From an uncultured Candidatus Melainabacteria bacterium (GTDB lineage: Bacteria; Cyanobacteriota; Vampirovibrionia; Gastranaerophilales; Gastranaerophilaceae), in assembly GCA_934757275.1 (NCBI GenBank), contig CAKVLN010000013.1, positions 1 through 42,057 of the forward strand: a stretch of 42,057 bases of DNA, read 5' to 3'. The position numbers and the translations under genes were made by a program. Shown here in pieces: positions 24,966-32,931 of this stretch (positions within the stretch are counted from its first letter, which is position 1; each line of letters starts with the position of its first letter). Under the pieces are notes generated by a model. The model saw only the letters and a list, made by a program, of their open reading frames with translations, was not told where the DNA came from and did not search any database.

Positions 24966-25154
24966 CTACTTCACATCTTCCTTAATTACAATCAAGTTTT
25001 TAACAATTTTCATTGCACAAGTTGGAAGTACAACCTCGTTTAAGCCGTCTGCAATACTAATAATGCTACCAGCTTTCAAGGTTACATCTTCACCTTTGTA
25101 CTGAAAAGTGTAATCGTCTTTTCTGTCTGATCTGATTGTGATTTGATTGTTCAT
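24966..25154 (-). CDS. 62-residue hypothetical protein downstream of rpsR
   Basis: Unrecognised small soluble protein, probably mostly beta-strand: ITIRSDRKDDYTFQYKGEDV, then LKAGSIISIADGLNEVVLP and a single cysteine. It has GAAGGA ahead of the ATG. It lies 87 bp after rpsR on the same strand, in the place where rplI often follows in other bacteria, but is not L9. A hairpin in the gap (25185-25215) would limit read-through, so expression may be partly uncoupled from the ribosomal operon. Confidence 0.65.
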   Translation of the reverse strand: MNNQITIRSDRKDDYTFQYKGEDVTLKAGSIISIADGLNEVVLPTCAMKIVKNLIVIKEDVK

Positions 25155-25184
25155 AGTCTAATCCTTCTTACTATTGTGTTAAAC

Positions 25185-25215
25185 AAGGAATGGCAAAAAT
25201 ATTCCGCCATTCCTT
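25185..25215 (-). terminator. Hairpin after rpsR
   Basis: AAGGAATGGC (25185-25194) pairs with GCCATTCCTT (25206-25215). On the minus strand it is followed by TTGTTT. It probably acts as a terminator or attenuator between rpsR and the 62-aa gene. Confidence 0.7.
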
Positions 25216-25241
25216 TAAAAAATTATACTGACTTTCTAAAA

Positions 25242-25475
25242 TTAGTCAAATACATAGTTAATGATTGCAGCTTCTCTAGCTCTCTTGATAGCAGTTGTAA
25301 TCATTCTTTGGTGTTTTGCACAGTTACCTGTTACTCTACGAGGAATAATTTTTCCTGCTTCAGTTAAGTATCTCTTCAATTTTGCTGCATCTTTATAATC
25401 GATAGATTCTACATGATCTGCGCAGAATGAGCAGGTCTTACGTTTTTTTCTATCTTGTGCATCTTGTTTTGCCAT
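25242..25475 (-). CDS. rpsR: 30S ribosomal protein S18
   Basis: Small-subunit platform protein that pairs with S6. The 77 residues include [24 protein letters not shown], the S18 signature. CSFC (about 15-18) together with C52 and H55 makes it the zinc-binding (C+) form. It is the third gene of rpsF-ssb-rpsR. Confidence 0.97.
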   Translation of the reverse strand: MAKQDAQDRKKRKTCSFCADHVESIDYKDAAKLKRYLTEAGKIIPRRVTGNCAKHQRMITTAIKRAREAAIINYVFD

Positions 25476-25561
25476 TGTTCTTATTGCCTTTCTAGCCTTA
25501 TTGTGTCATTTTGTTTAACGACACATAGTCGTAATTTTCATTTTAAAACTACACGTATAGA

Positions 25562-25960
25562 TTAAAATGGAATTTCGTCTTCTCCGATTAGTTCATCAGA
25601 AAATTCTTCTTGAGAGAACTTCACGATATCTTCATTACTATTAGAAGATGCTGGAGCAGAACCTGTTCCGCCCATCATTTCAATAGCGTTTGCGTCAATT
25701 TCGTAAATTCTTCTTTCAGCACCGCTTTCGTTTTTCACAGTAGTAATTTGAAGTCTGCCTTCTACTAAAACTCTGTCATCTTTAGAAATACCAGAAACAA
25801 CTTCGTCTAAAGCTGCACGACCGACTACAACTCTAATTAGCATTTCCTCTCTATCACCAATGTTTAAAACAAAAGATGATACAGGAACGTTATTTTGTGT
25901 AAAACGTTTCTCTGGAGCTCGAAATACTGTACCTGTTACAACTGCTTTTGCAAATGCCAT
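25562..25960 (-). CDS. ssb: Single-stranded DNA-binding protein
   Basis: Binds single-stranded DNA in replication and repair. The 132 residues comprise an OB fold (about 1-100; VTGTVFRAPEKRFTQNN, VLVEGRLQI) and a short tail ending in DEIPF, the acidic tip that recruits partner proteins such as RecJ and PriA. It is slightly short (usual 150-180), with a reduced linker. Placed between rpsF and rpsR as in most bacteria, 13 bp after rpsF. Confidence 0.95.
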   Translation of the reverse strand: MAFAKAVVTGTVFRAPEKRFTQNNVPVSSFVLNIGDREEMLIRVVVGRAALDEVVSGISKDDRVLVEGRLQITTVKNESGAERRIYEIDANAIEMMGGTGSAPASSNSNEDIVKFSQEEFSDELIGEDEIPF

Positions 25961-25973
25961 ATTTTTCTTCCTC

Positions 25974-26276
25974 TTAAACCGTTTGAGCCTTTTTAGCTAC
26001 TTCCATAAACATAAATCTTAATACATTGTCATTAAGCTTCAAGCTTCTTTTAAAGTCAACAATTGATTCTGCAGGAAGTGAAACTATCATTGTAGCAAAG
26101 AAACCATCTCTGTAACCTTGCACATCATAAGCTAATTTCTTACGGCCCATTTTATCAAGAGAAGCAACTGAACCATTGCTAGATTTGATTTCTTCAGAAA
26201 TTTTATCTACCACTTTATCCAATTCTTCTGAATCTAGACTTGGTTTCAAAACCACTAATAATTCATAATTTTTCAT
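25974..26276 (-). CDS. rpsF: 30S ribosomal protein S6
   Basis: Small-subunit platform protein, partner of S18. The 100 residues have the ferredoxin-like S6 pattern YELLVVLKPSL, GRKKLAYDVQGYRDGFF and FKRSLKLNDNVLRFM. AAGGAG precedes the ATG. First gene of rpsF-ssb-rpsR. The leader contains a hairpin that resembles the S6:S18 autoregulatory site (26370-26418). Confidence 0.97.
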   Translation of the reverse strand: MKNYELLVVLKPSLDSEELDKVVDKISEEIKSSNGSVASLDKMGRKKLAYDVQGYRDGFFATMIVSLPAESIVDFKRSLKLNDNVLRFMFMEVAKKAQTV

Positions 26277-26369
26277 AATAATATTTCTCCTTATAGAACC
26301 ATGCTACCATGAACAATGGCAAAGTAAAGAGGCTAGATGTTAAGGAGAAATTTTAATTAAAAAACAGAA

Positions 26370-26418
26370 GTTATTTATAAACTGCATTTTTTCGGTGTTA
26401 ATAGCACCTCAAAATAAC
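26370..26418 (-). promoter_or_regulatory. Possible S6:S18-binding leader structure
   Basis: On the minus strand an outer 7-bp stem (GTTATTT 26418-26412 / AAATAAC 26376-26370) encloses a hairpin GGTG-CTATTAA-CACC followed by G, giving CACCG beside the stem. Known rpsF leaders bind the S6:S18 complex through a small hairpin with an unpaired CCG. Position (about 95 nt before rpsF) fits; the match is by eye only. Confidence 0.35.
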
Positions 26419-26441
26419 AAAAGAACTGCTAGTCTGATATT

Positions 26442-26483
26442 TAGTCATTGCGAGAAAATCTTTCGATTTTCTCGCAATGACTA
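26442..26483. repeat. GTCATTGCGAG palindrome
   Basis: A 19-bp perfect stem (26442-26460 with 26465-26483) and TTTC loop, built on GTCATTGCGAGAAAATC. A decayed relative (GCGAGAAAATC-GCAA-GATTTTCG) is at about 35905-35928. It lies just after the stop of the 179-aa gene but lacks a T tract, so it looks like a dispersed palindromic repeat. Confidence 0.75.
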
Positions 26484-26491
26484 TTCTTTAA

Positions 26492-27031
26492 TTATTGTTT
26501 AACAAAAAAATTCTTTAAAAACGTTTTTACTTCTTTGATAGCTTTTGTAATATTTCCGTCTTTTACAGACACATTTATATCAAATCCATCAGAATCTGCG
26601 TGTCCTTTTTTATACCCATTTCTTTCTTCAAAACTTACACCGTAATTCTTTTTAGTAAAAAATGTTCTATTTGGAGTATAAGATCCTCTTGTAGACACTT
26701 GTTGTACCCCACTAGCATCAGTAATCAAGACATCAAAAACAGATGTTCCATTAGTTTGATGTTCTAAAAAGCCACTACTTAAACTTGTATTACCGTCATA
26801 GAACTGCATTCTTATATTGTTTGCATTTTTTGTGTTATTACTTTCCAATAACATTTTAGGTTCTTTTGCATTAGGACAAAGCTTTCTTAGTTTTTTGTAT
26901 ACGCTTTTATCTGATTTATTGAGATCTAACATAACTTTTTTTCCATTTTGCAAAACGTTTCCCCCTTGGTGTTCTGCCAAAGCGGCTCCTATAGAACCGG
27001 TAATACTTAACATATCTCCTACTGCACGCAT
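26492..27031 (-). CDS. Hypothetical protein downstream of the HExxH protease
   Basis: No family recognised. The 179 residues begin MRAVGDMLSITGSIGAALAE, a weak amphipathic or hydrophobic segment, followed by a mixed alpha/beta body with beta-type stretches (IRMQFYDGNTSLSSGFLEHQ, SVFDVLITDASG) and a basic C-terminal helix. One cysteine. No signal peptide or catalytic motif. It stands 89 bp downstream of the membrane protease gene on the same strand and may be a partner or substrate, but only position suggests it. Confidence 0.75.
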   Translation of the reverse strand: MRAVGDMLSITGSIGAALAEHQGGNVLQNGKKVMLDLNKSDKSVYKKLRKLCPNAKEPKMLLESNNTKNANNIRMQFYDGNTSLSSGFLEHQTNGTSVFDVLITDASGVQQVSTRGSYTPNRTFFTKKNYGVSFEERNGYKKGHADSDGFDINVSVKDGNITKAIKEVKTFLKNFFVKQ

Positions 27032-27120
27032 GTAAAACTCCTTATATTAATGTGATTTCGGTTTTATTTAATTCGTACTTTATTCCTTTGCCTTTTGATT
27101 AAGATATAAAAACCAACTTA

Positions 27121-28599
27121 CTAAGAAAATGGAATAGTTGGACCGTTGTATTTTTTATAAAGTTTCATAACATCATCTGGTATTTTATCTCCACGTACCA
27201 TTCTTGCGTAAGTTTCTGCAATAAATTCACCTATACTTGTCTGGGCATATTCTGAAACCTTGCCCGCTGCTTGCTGGTACTCTTGATTTGTTAGAAATTC
27301 ATATAATTCAGGATAACGTTTTTTAAATTTTGTTGGATTTTTTTCAAACAATTCCTTATATCCTTTATAAGTTAAACCACCCCAACGATTGTCAACTTGT
27401 TTAACACCAGCATCACTAACTTGCTTACGTCCATTCCAGCCATCATTCCAAGCATCTTTGAAACTTGGAAGTTTCCAATGATTCAAATCTAATTCCTTTA
27501 AATTTTTAGCATAATCTTGTAAATGTCCCATTTCATGGTAAATCTGATAATCAGTTCTTATAAATGGTGCATTAAAGCCTAAGCTTCCTTTTTTGTTTTG
27601 CAATTGAATTAATAATTCCTTAAGTTTTTCAGCCTGTTTTTCAGTATTCAATTTTTTAAATGCATCAATATCAACCTTAATTCCTGCTTCTTCTAAATGA
27701 TTTTTCCAACCCATTAGGGTAGAGAATGGAGCTCTATATAATTGTCCATCTCCTATAGAATATGCCTCTTGCATTGTACAGAGTAAATCTCGTTTTTCAG
27801 TTATTGTCAAAGAATTAGAATTATTTCTAAATTTTTTAATAAGTTCTCTTGTGTGTTCATCAATTACAGCTTCATAGTGTAATTCATTATTAGTTTCTTT
27901 TGCAACAGTCTGAGTTGATTTAGAAACTGTTTTACTTGTTACATCTCCTAACCATTCTTGCAAAGATTTATCTAAAAAATTATTATTAAAATAACGAGAA
28001 TTTATGTACAATTCTCCAAAGTGCTTTGATTCAATATCTTTAACAACACCAGCTATCATATTGCTATTATCGTTTACATAATGCATTTTCTTAGGAATGA
28101 ATAATTTGCCTTTATTTGCATTGCTTACTTTTGTAATACTTCTGTTTGCGTAATTTATCGCATCAAGAGTAAAATTGCTGTCAACTTCACCTATTTTCAA
28201 AACTTCTTTTGCAAATTTGATACCGTCTTCAACAGTTTTTGCCTCTTTAAAATCAATGTGATGAGGAAGTGTTTGCAAGACCATTTTTTCGTTGTAAAGT
28301 CTTGTAAGTTTGTTTGTTTGATGTTTAGAAATTAATATGCCGGCTGTTACAAAACTACCAAGTATGCCTAAAGCCGTAATACCAACTTTTGCACCGGTGG
28401 ACATCTTGTCATTTGTTTTTTTGATTTTATTTGCAGCAGAAATTTCTACCGTATCTGGGGGATACGATAGTGGCTGTGTTGCTTGTGCAGGAAGTGAATT
28501 AGATTCTACTTTCCCACGAAACGCAGGCACACTTGAAATTTGAGATTTTTGATAACAATTTTGAGGTAAAATCAAATAATTGCTATTAATTGATGACAT
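27121..28599 (-). CDS. Membrane-anchored HExxH metallopeptidase, lineage-specific
   Basis: A probable zinc peptidase of 492 residues. The polar N-terminus (about 1-66) includes the VPAFRG tag and PPDTVEIS. One membrane helix follows (about 69-91), then a large soluble domain. HEMGH at 355-359 supplies two zinc histidines and the catalytic glutamate. About 100 residues later GEFIAETYARM (E458, E462) supplies a likely third, glutamate ligand, the arrangement of gluzincins in which an xEFxAE helix coordinates zinc. The domain has no family name I can assign; substrate unknown. With the short N-tail and no cleavable signal, it is probably anchored with the catalytic domain on the far side of the membrane, but topology is uncertain. 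The 179-aa gene follows. Confidence 0.8.
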   Translation of the reverse strand: MSSINSNYLILPQNCYQKSQISSVPAFRGKVESNSLPAQATQPLSYPPDTVEISAANKIKKTNDKMSTGAKVGITALGILGSFVTAGILISKHQTNKLTRLYNEKMVLQTLPHHIDFKEAKTVEDGIKFAKEVLKIGEVDSNFTLDAINYANRSITKVSNANKGKLFIPKKMHYVNDNSNMIAGVVKDIESKHFGELYINSRYFNNNFLDKSLQEWLGDVTSKTVSKSTQTVAKETNNELHYEAVIDEHTRELIKKFRNNSNSLTITEKRDLLCTMQEAYSIGDGQLYRAPFSTLMGWKNHLEEAGIKVDIDAFKKLNTEKQAEKLKELLIQLQNKKGSLGFNAPFIRTDYQIYHEMGHLQDYAKNLKELDLNHWKLPSFKDAWNDGWNGRKQVSDAGVKQVDNRWGGLTYKGYKELFEKNPTKFKKRYPELYEFLTNQEYQQAAGKVSEYAQTSIGEFIAETYARMVRGDKIPDDVMKLYKKYNGPTIPFS

Positions 28600-28802
28600 A
28601 CAATCGCCTTCCTACCTTTTCTAACCTTATATTAATAAAGTTTTCAATTAAATAAAAATTGCTAAATTCGGAATAAAATGTAAAAAAAAATTTACAAAAA
28701 AAGAGAATAAGTTTTAAATTAGATTGAAAAATTGAAAAGTACAGCAATTCCTTTTTCAAAGAAAAAAGCCAAGGTGAGTTTTTTAAGTTTTTACGTTCTA
28801 AC

Positions 28803-29567
28803 TTATTTCAAGTATTCGCCAAGCCAACTTGTAATAATTCTTGCTAAACTGCTATCATTTTTTAACATCAACATGCCAGAAGAGCGAGCTTCAGATGTAT
28901 AAGTTGCAAAGGTTGCTTGTGAAAATTTCTTTAAATAATTCTGTGCATTCTGCCCAGAAACATCGTTCGTCCCAGAAATTGAGAAAACATCAATTTTATT
29001 CAAATTTGCTAAAGTTACAGGAACATACAAACCTTTTGTTTTTACAACCGGTGACAACAAAACCAAAGTTTTTGGCTTATAACTTATCTTGTCAGCCACC
29101 AAAATCGCAGTGCTTGCCCCAATATCAGAGCCAACAATTGCCCAATTATTGAAGAAAACTTTTTTGCTATTATCAGCTTTTACTTGCTCAATAACTTTAA
29201 TAACATCGTCAGGATATTTCGCAAAAGCAGTATTTGTCATACTCGCCCAAGAGGTTCTCACCAATTTTGCGTTATAAACACTTTTGCCATGACCACGCAA
29301 ATCTATTTTCAAGACTGCGTAACCTTTGTCTAACAAATCCTGCGGAAGTGTTTCCCACCATTCAGAAGAATAGCCTAGTGAATGCAACAACACAACAGTT
29401 TGAAACTCTTTTTGTGTCTTGCTTTTCGGATATTCTAAACTACCTTTTATCGTAAAACCATCGATTGAAGTTGCTGTTATTTCTTTTGTTACAGTTGCAT
29501 TAGCCGCAAAAACTGTTGTATTTATAAAAAGTAAAAATAATGTTAAAATAAAAATAATACGTTTCAT
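28803..29567 (-). CDS. Exported alpha/beta-hydrolase-fold protein, probably catalytically inactive
   Basis: The 254-residue protein has a signal peptide (about 1-21, ending VFAA) and an alpha/beta-hydrolase fold: VVLLHSLGYSS (oxyanion region), VLKIDLRGHGKS, and IVGSDIGAST where the nucleophile elbow should be. The central elbow residue is Asp instead of Ser. The acid is present (ISGTND), but the region that should carry the catalytic His reads EARSSGMLML, with no histidine. It may be a non-enzymatic binding protein. A TATAAT on the minus strand lies only nine bases before the ATG at 29567, so the transcript may be nearly leaderless. An upstream start at 29588 would fall inside that promoter and is less likely. 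Confidence 0.85.
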   Translation of the reverse strand: MKRIIFILTLFLLFINTTVFAANATVTKEITATSIDGFTIKGSLEYPKSKTQKEFQTVVLLHSLGYSSEWWETLPQDLLDKGYAVLKIDLRGHGKSVYNAKLVRTSWASMTNTAFAKYPDDVIKVIEQVKADNSKKVFFNNWAIVGSDIGASTAILVADKISYKPKTLVLLSPVVKTKGLYVPVTLANLNKIDVFSISGTNDVSGQNAQNYLKKFSQATFATYTSEARSSGMLMLKNDSSLARIITSWLGEYLK

Positions 29568-29650
29568 AACGTATATATTATACCACATGTTTTAAATACA
29601 AATTCATCTTTACAATCCGTTACAAAAGAAGCAATTATTTACTTAAAATA

Positions 29651-29664
29651 TACTTTATATATAC
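29651..29664 (+). promoter_or_regulatory. TACTTTATATATA motif (promoter-like)
   Basis: Same core as at 3341, 14660 and 35343, here 38 bp before the ATG of the 302-residue gene. GTTACAAAA occurs about 24 bp upstream of it. Confidence 0.5.
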
Positions 29665-29688
29665 AAGAGTAAAAATTTAGGAGCGAGT

Positions 29689-30597
29689 ATGTCATTAGTA
29701 ATAGATGCTAATATGAAATTATTTGCAGAGAGAATGAATATCACCTCTTCCAGAATGATTCAGGATTATGGTCTAAAAACTGTTGACGAAATCATTGAAG
29801 CAGAAGCTGCACAAGGCAATTCTAAAGCAGTAAAATTTGCTCAAGAAATGTACAACTCGCCAGCAAAGCTTATCAAAATTTTTAAACTTACTGATGTTGA
29901 AAACAAATTTGTATTAATCCACAACATGAACTCTGAAACTAGAGAAAAAATTCTTCCTATGCTTAATAGTGAAGATTTGGTAATGGGTTTATACTTTTTT
30001 ACACAAGATAAATTATTAGAAATGCTTGAAGACGTTGACATTGCAGAACTCGTAAATGTTGTTTTAGGAGCATTTCCGCTTGAAGATATCATAACAATGT
30101 TCACTGAAGATGATTTGGCACAATTCTTCCAACATGACGAATTGGATAGAAATGATGTAATTGAACAAATGAAATGTATGCCACAAGAAGTTATGATTAA
30201 ATTTGTTGAAGGAGTTACTGGTCAACCTTACGAGGAAACAAACCCAATGGACTTAATCAATAGCATCGCAAGCTTGCCAATTGATAAATACAGAGATTTC
30301 ATGTCAGCAATTGATCCTGATGTTCAAAGACAACTTACCTTTCAATTAACAAAAGAAAAGCCAGAATATTTGCAACTATTTGAAAATCAAACATATATTG
30401 ACATGCTATCTACTATGATGAAACCAGATATGGTTAAACCAATGATTAATTTAAACAAAGACTCTTTAGTCACGATGATTACAGAGCTTCCAGACGATTT
30501 GATGTCTGTTGTTGCCGCTCAAATTGATACAAAAAAATTCGCAGAATTTCTTCTTGATGGTCATACTGACTTATTAGAAGGTGCATTGATGATTTAG
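29689..30597 (+). CDS. Lineage-specific helical-repeat protein (MgtE-N/FliG-like pattern)
   Basis: A 302-residue soluble, acidic protein, nearly all helical. Its short helices alternate as L-x-x-M/L blocks (for example VLIHNMNSETREKILPMLN, LAQFFQHDELDRND, MPQEVMIKFVEG), a superhelical pattern reminiscent of the MgtE N-terminal domain or FliG armadillo repeats. The resemblance is by pattern only, with no firm family match. TTAGGAG lies before the ATG. It ends 10 bp short of the convergent 230-aa gene, with no visible terminator. A scaffold role is a guess. Confidence 0.85.
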   Translation: MSLVIDANMKLFAERMNITSSRMIQDYGLKTVDEIIEAEAAQGNSKAVKFAQEMYNSPAKLIKIFKLTDVENKFVLIHNMNSETREKILPMLNSEDLVMGLYFFTQDKLLEMLEDVDIAELVNVVLGAFPLEDIITMFTEDDLAQFFQHDELDRNDVIEQMKCMPQEVMIKFVEGVTGQPYEETNPMDLINSIASLPIDKYRDFMSAIDPDVQRQLTFQLTKEKPEYLQLFENQTYIDMLSTMMKPDMVKPMINLNKDSLVTMITELPDDLMSVVAAQIDTKKFAEFLLDGHTDLLEGALMI

Positions 30598-30607
30598 CAT
30601 TTAGAGC

Positions 30608-31300
30608 CTAACTATTAAATATAGCTCTTACATAATAATTCTCGTCTTGTTCCAGCTTGTTTTTTAAATCTTCAAAGCCGCCAGCAAGACGTACGATTTG
30701 CGCAACCTTCTCTCTGATTGTATATTCACTTTGCGCTGCGCCTTGTTCTAAGATTTGTTTAAGCTTTATATTATCTATTTCCATATAATAATTTTGCAAA
30801 GTTTCCAAACACCAATAAAGCTTAAAAAGTTGTTTATTTATTACATATTTTTTATCTCTAAAAATAAATTTGTCTAACTCTTCAAATGCTTGTTGGGTAA
30901 ATTCTAAAATTCTTTCAAGATAAATTTTTGAAAATTCAGCATCTGCTTTTAAAAGTTTTGCACTATCAACAACTAGCCTGCATATATTTGCATTGATATC
31001 TATTGTTGCGTCTGCAAAAACAAGTGGATAATTAAAAAAGGCTCTTGCTTCTATATTAGAGGTCAAAAGTTGATTAATTCTGAGGGCAACCGCTTCACGA
31101 ATTTTTCCATCACACCCTGTCAAATTGTTCATCAGAGCCAGTGCGTCAACATCATTTTCTACTTTATCAAACTTTAAAGCTGCAATTTGACGCTCCGCAA
31201 TATTTCCAACTTCTAGCATTTTGAGAAGTTCTTGATGTGTGAACTCTTTTTCTGAAAGCTCGCATGCCAAATCAAAATTTTCGTCTAAACTTGTATTCAA
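30608..31300 (-). CDS. HEAT-repeat-like hypothetical protein
   Basis: The 230 residues are nearly all helical, with a recurrent pattern resembling HEAT repeats (ERQIAALKF, KIREAVALRINQLL, YTIREKVAQIVRLAGG). The middle (about 115-175) is longer helices with aromatic residues. No catalytic residues, signal peptide or membrane helix. Probably a protein-interaction module. Convergent with the helical-repeat gene at 29689, separated by 10 bp. Confidence 0.8.
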   Translation of the reverse strand: MNTSLDENFDLACELSEKEFTHQELLKMLEVGNIAERQIAALKFDKVENDVDALALMNNLTGCDGKIREAVALRINQLLTSNIEARAFFNYPLVFADATIDINANICRLVVDSAKLLKADAEFSKIYLERILEFTQQAFEELDKFIFRDKKYVINKQLFKLYWCLETLQNYYMEIDNIKLKQILEQGAAQSEYTIREKVAQIVRLAGGFEDLKNKLEQDENYYVRAIFNS

Positions 31301-31428
31301 ATTTTTATCCCTATTATTGTATAGTTACATCATATCATAAGGAGTAATGAATTTGGAGTAAAAAATAGTTTTAATGTATGATAATGATTTAAAGAAATTC
31401 GCATATAATATTTTTTAAGGAGACTATC

Positions 31429-31593
31429 ATGAGTATACTTGAAACAATAATGCACAAGATTTTGATATTTGAAAAAGAGCCTCAAAAAATTGGACTATCT
31501 CAACTAAAAGAAGCTCCAATTATCAAACAGAGCGAACCATCTATCAAGAATAAAAACGTTAAACTTTCAGATTTGATGCGCAGAGCAAGCTAA
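31429..31593 (+). CDS. 54-residue small protein
   Basis: ATG 31429 follows TTAAGGAG at a good distance. The peptide starts MSILETIMHKILIF, an amphipathic helix similar in pattern to the start of the 602-residue protein (MGILSTVKNFIV). The rest is polar and basic, ending KLSDLMRRAS. Unrecognised. A TATAATA lies at about 31404. Coding is supported by the ribosome-binding site and an uninterrupted frame. Confidence 0.65.
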   Translation: MSILETIMHKILIFEKEPQKIGLSQLKEAPIIKQSEPSIKNKNVKLSDLMRRAS

Positions 31594-31864
31594 ACCACCC
31601 TTGCTAACTTCTTTATGGATTACTTAGTCACTCTCGCTACTCGTAATGACTTGGCGTAAAAACACCTGTAGATATTATATAGTCGAAAGGCATAGTTAAG
31701 ATTACAGGTTTGAATTATAATAAAAAGTCTTTCTCAAAATGGCACTACTTGCTAAAAGAAGGCTGGTTATTAACTAGGAGCAACTATAATCTCACTTATT
31801 AGGGAGGTCGCAGTCGTTCTTGAGCTTTGCGAAAGTTACGAAGGCGGGTGGGTATCAATTGATA
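31594..31864. repeat. Gene-free composite of dispersed intergenic repeats
   Basis: No ORF. It carries module A (about 31612-31660: TTATGGATTACTTAGTCACT...TCGTAATGAC...GGCGTAAA), GGCTGGTTATTAACT at about 31761, and module B (31799-31855: TTAGGGAGGTCGCAGTCG...GGGTGGGTAT). Modules A and B recur in the same order at 35836-35886 and 35996-36052. Confidence 0.7.
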
Positions 31865-32386
31865 TTAAACCAACACCAACAACACTCCCACAACAGCTGA
31901 AATCAATATATAATACAACGGATCACGTTTAGATTTCCAACTCAACAAAATCAACACGCCAAGCAAAATCATGGCTTTTATATCCTTGATTTCTGGTCTT
32001 AACAAACCAATTGCTACAGAGGTTAAAAGAGCGCAACTCACCGGTTTCAAGGTTTCAATTATTGATTTAACGTAAAAGTTATCACTAAATTTTTTCAACA
32101 ATTTTGAAACAATGATAACAAGGAACAATGAGGGTAGCATTTCTGCCGTAGTGGCTAATGCTGAACCTAAAACTCCTGCGCTTTTTAGCCCTGCATAAGT
32201 TGCTACATTTATACCAACAGGTCCAGGGGTAATTGATGCAACTGCAACCATTTGAGTAAGTTCGTTTAGCGAATACCAGTTATAAACCTCTGAAATATGA
32301 TACAAAAATGGAATTGTTGCATAACCGCCACCGAACGAGAACAAGCCAATTTTGAAGAACTCTAAGAAAAGTTGAAGAAATATCAT
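31865..32386 (-). CDS. Chromate transporter subunit (half-size CHR protein), second gene
   Basis: A membrane protein of the CHR family (PF02417), 173 residues with 5-6 hydrophobic segments. The family signature FSFGGGYATIPFL and ASITPGPVGINVATYAG are intact. Half-size CHR proteins work as heterodimer pairs; the partner gene overlaps by four bases (ATGA) upstream, a typical translationally coupled arrangement. AGGAGG stands before the ATG. The family exports chromate in some bacteria, but many members have unknown anion substrates, so the name is a family label. Confidence 0.93.
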   Translation of the reverse strand: MIFLQLFLEFFKIGLFSFGGGYATIPFLYHISEVYNWYSLNELTQMVAVASITPGPVGINVATYAGLKSAGVLGSALATTAEMLPSLFLVIIVSKLLKKFSDNFYVKSIIETLKPVSCALLTSVAIGLLRPEIKDIKAMILLGVLILLSWKSKRDPLYYILISAVVGVLLVLV

Positions 32387-32931
32387 TTAATTTCCTCCTT
32401 TTTTAAAGTTAATCTCTTATACGCAACACCTAAAAGCGTAAAAATTATGATGCTTTGAATTGGTGTAAATTTAAGTATCAACAAGGCAAGTAGAGTTAAT
32501 ACAAAAATTGTGTAGAAAAAAGCATTTTTATTTGATTTCTGCCACATTTCTCTAACAGTCAAAATAATTAGTGCAACAACTGCAACACCGACACCCCACA
32601 ACGCACCTTGGACATAAGAGTTGTTAACTAAAGCTCCTAAAATTGATGCCAAGAGGACAATACTCCAAAAGGGGATAAAAGTCACACCAACCATAGCAGC
32701 CAATGCACCCCATTTGCCTCTTAATTTATACCCAATAAACATAGACATGTTAGCGGCAATAATTCCTGGAAGTGACTGCGCAAGTGCAAAATAATCTATT
32801 ATATCGTCATGGCTTACTAAATTTCTTTTATCTGCAAATTCGCTCGTCATAATGGGCAAAATTACATACCCGCCTCCAAGCAAAATTGCACCGATTTTTA
32901 CAAAGATTAAGAACAAACTAAAGAGCGACAT
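32383..32931 (-). CDS. Chromate transporter subunit (half-size CHR protein), first gene
   Basis: The first half of the CHR pair, 182 residues, with about six membrane segments. It carries the variant signature ILLGGGYVILPIM and AQSLPGIIAANMSMFIGY, where the usual PGP is PGI. Its start ATG at 32929-32931 is inside the end of bioB (25-bp overlap), and no strong ribosome-binding site is seen there. Co-transcription with bioB is therefore likely. The C-terminal basic tail ends LKKEEIK. Confidence 0.92.
   Translation of the reverse strand: MSLFSLFLIFVKIGAILLGGGYVILPIMTSEFADKRNLVSHDDIIDYFALAQSLPGIIAANMSMFIGYKLRGKWGALAAMVGVTFIPFWSIVLLASILGALVNNSYVQGALWGVGVAVVALIILTVREMWQKSNKNAFFYTIFVLTLLALLILKFTPIQSIIIFTLLGVAYKRLTLKKEEIK

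Noticed and set aside
32383..32931. Frameshifted full-length chromate transporter
   Set aside because: The ATGA overlap and a good ribosome-binding site before the second gene are typical of natural half-size CHR pairs.
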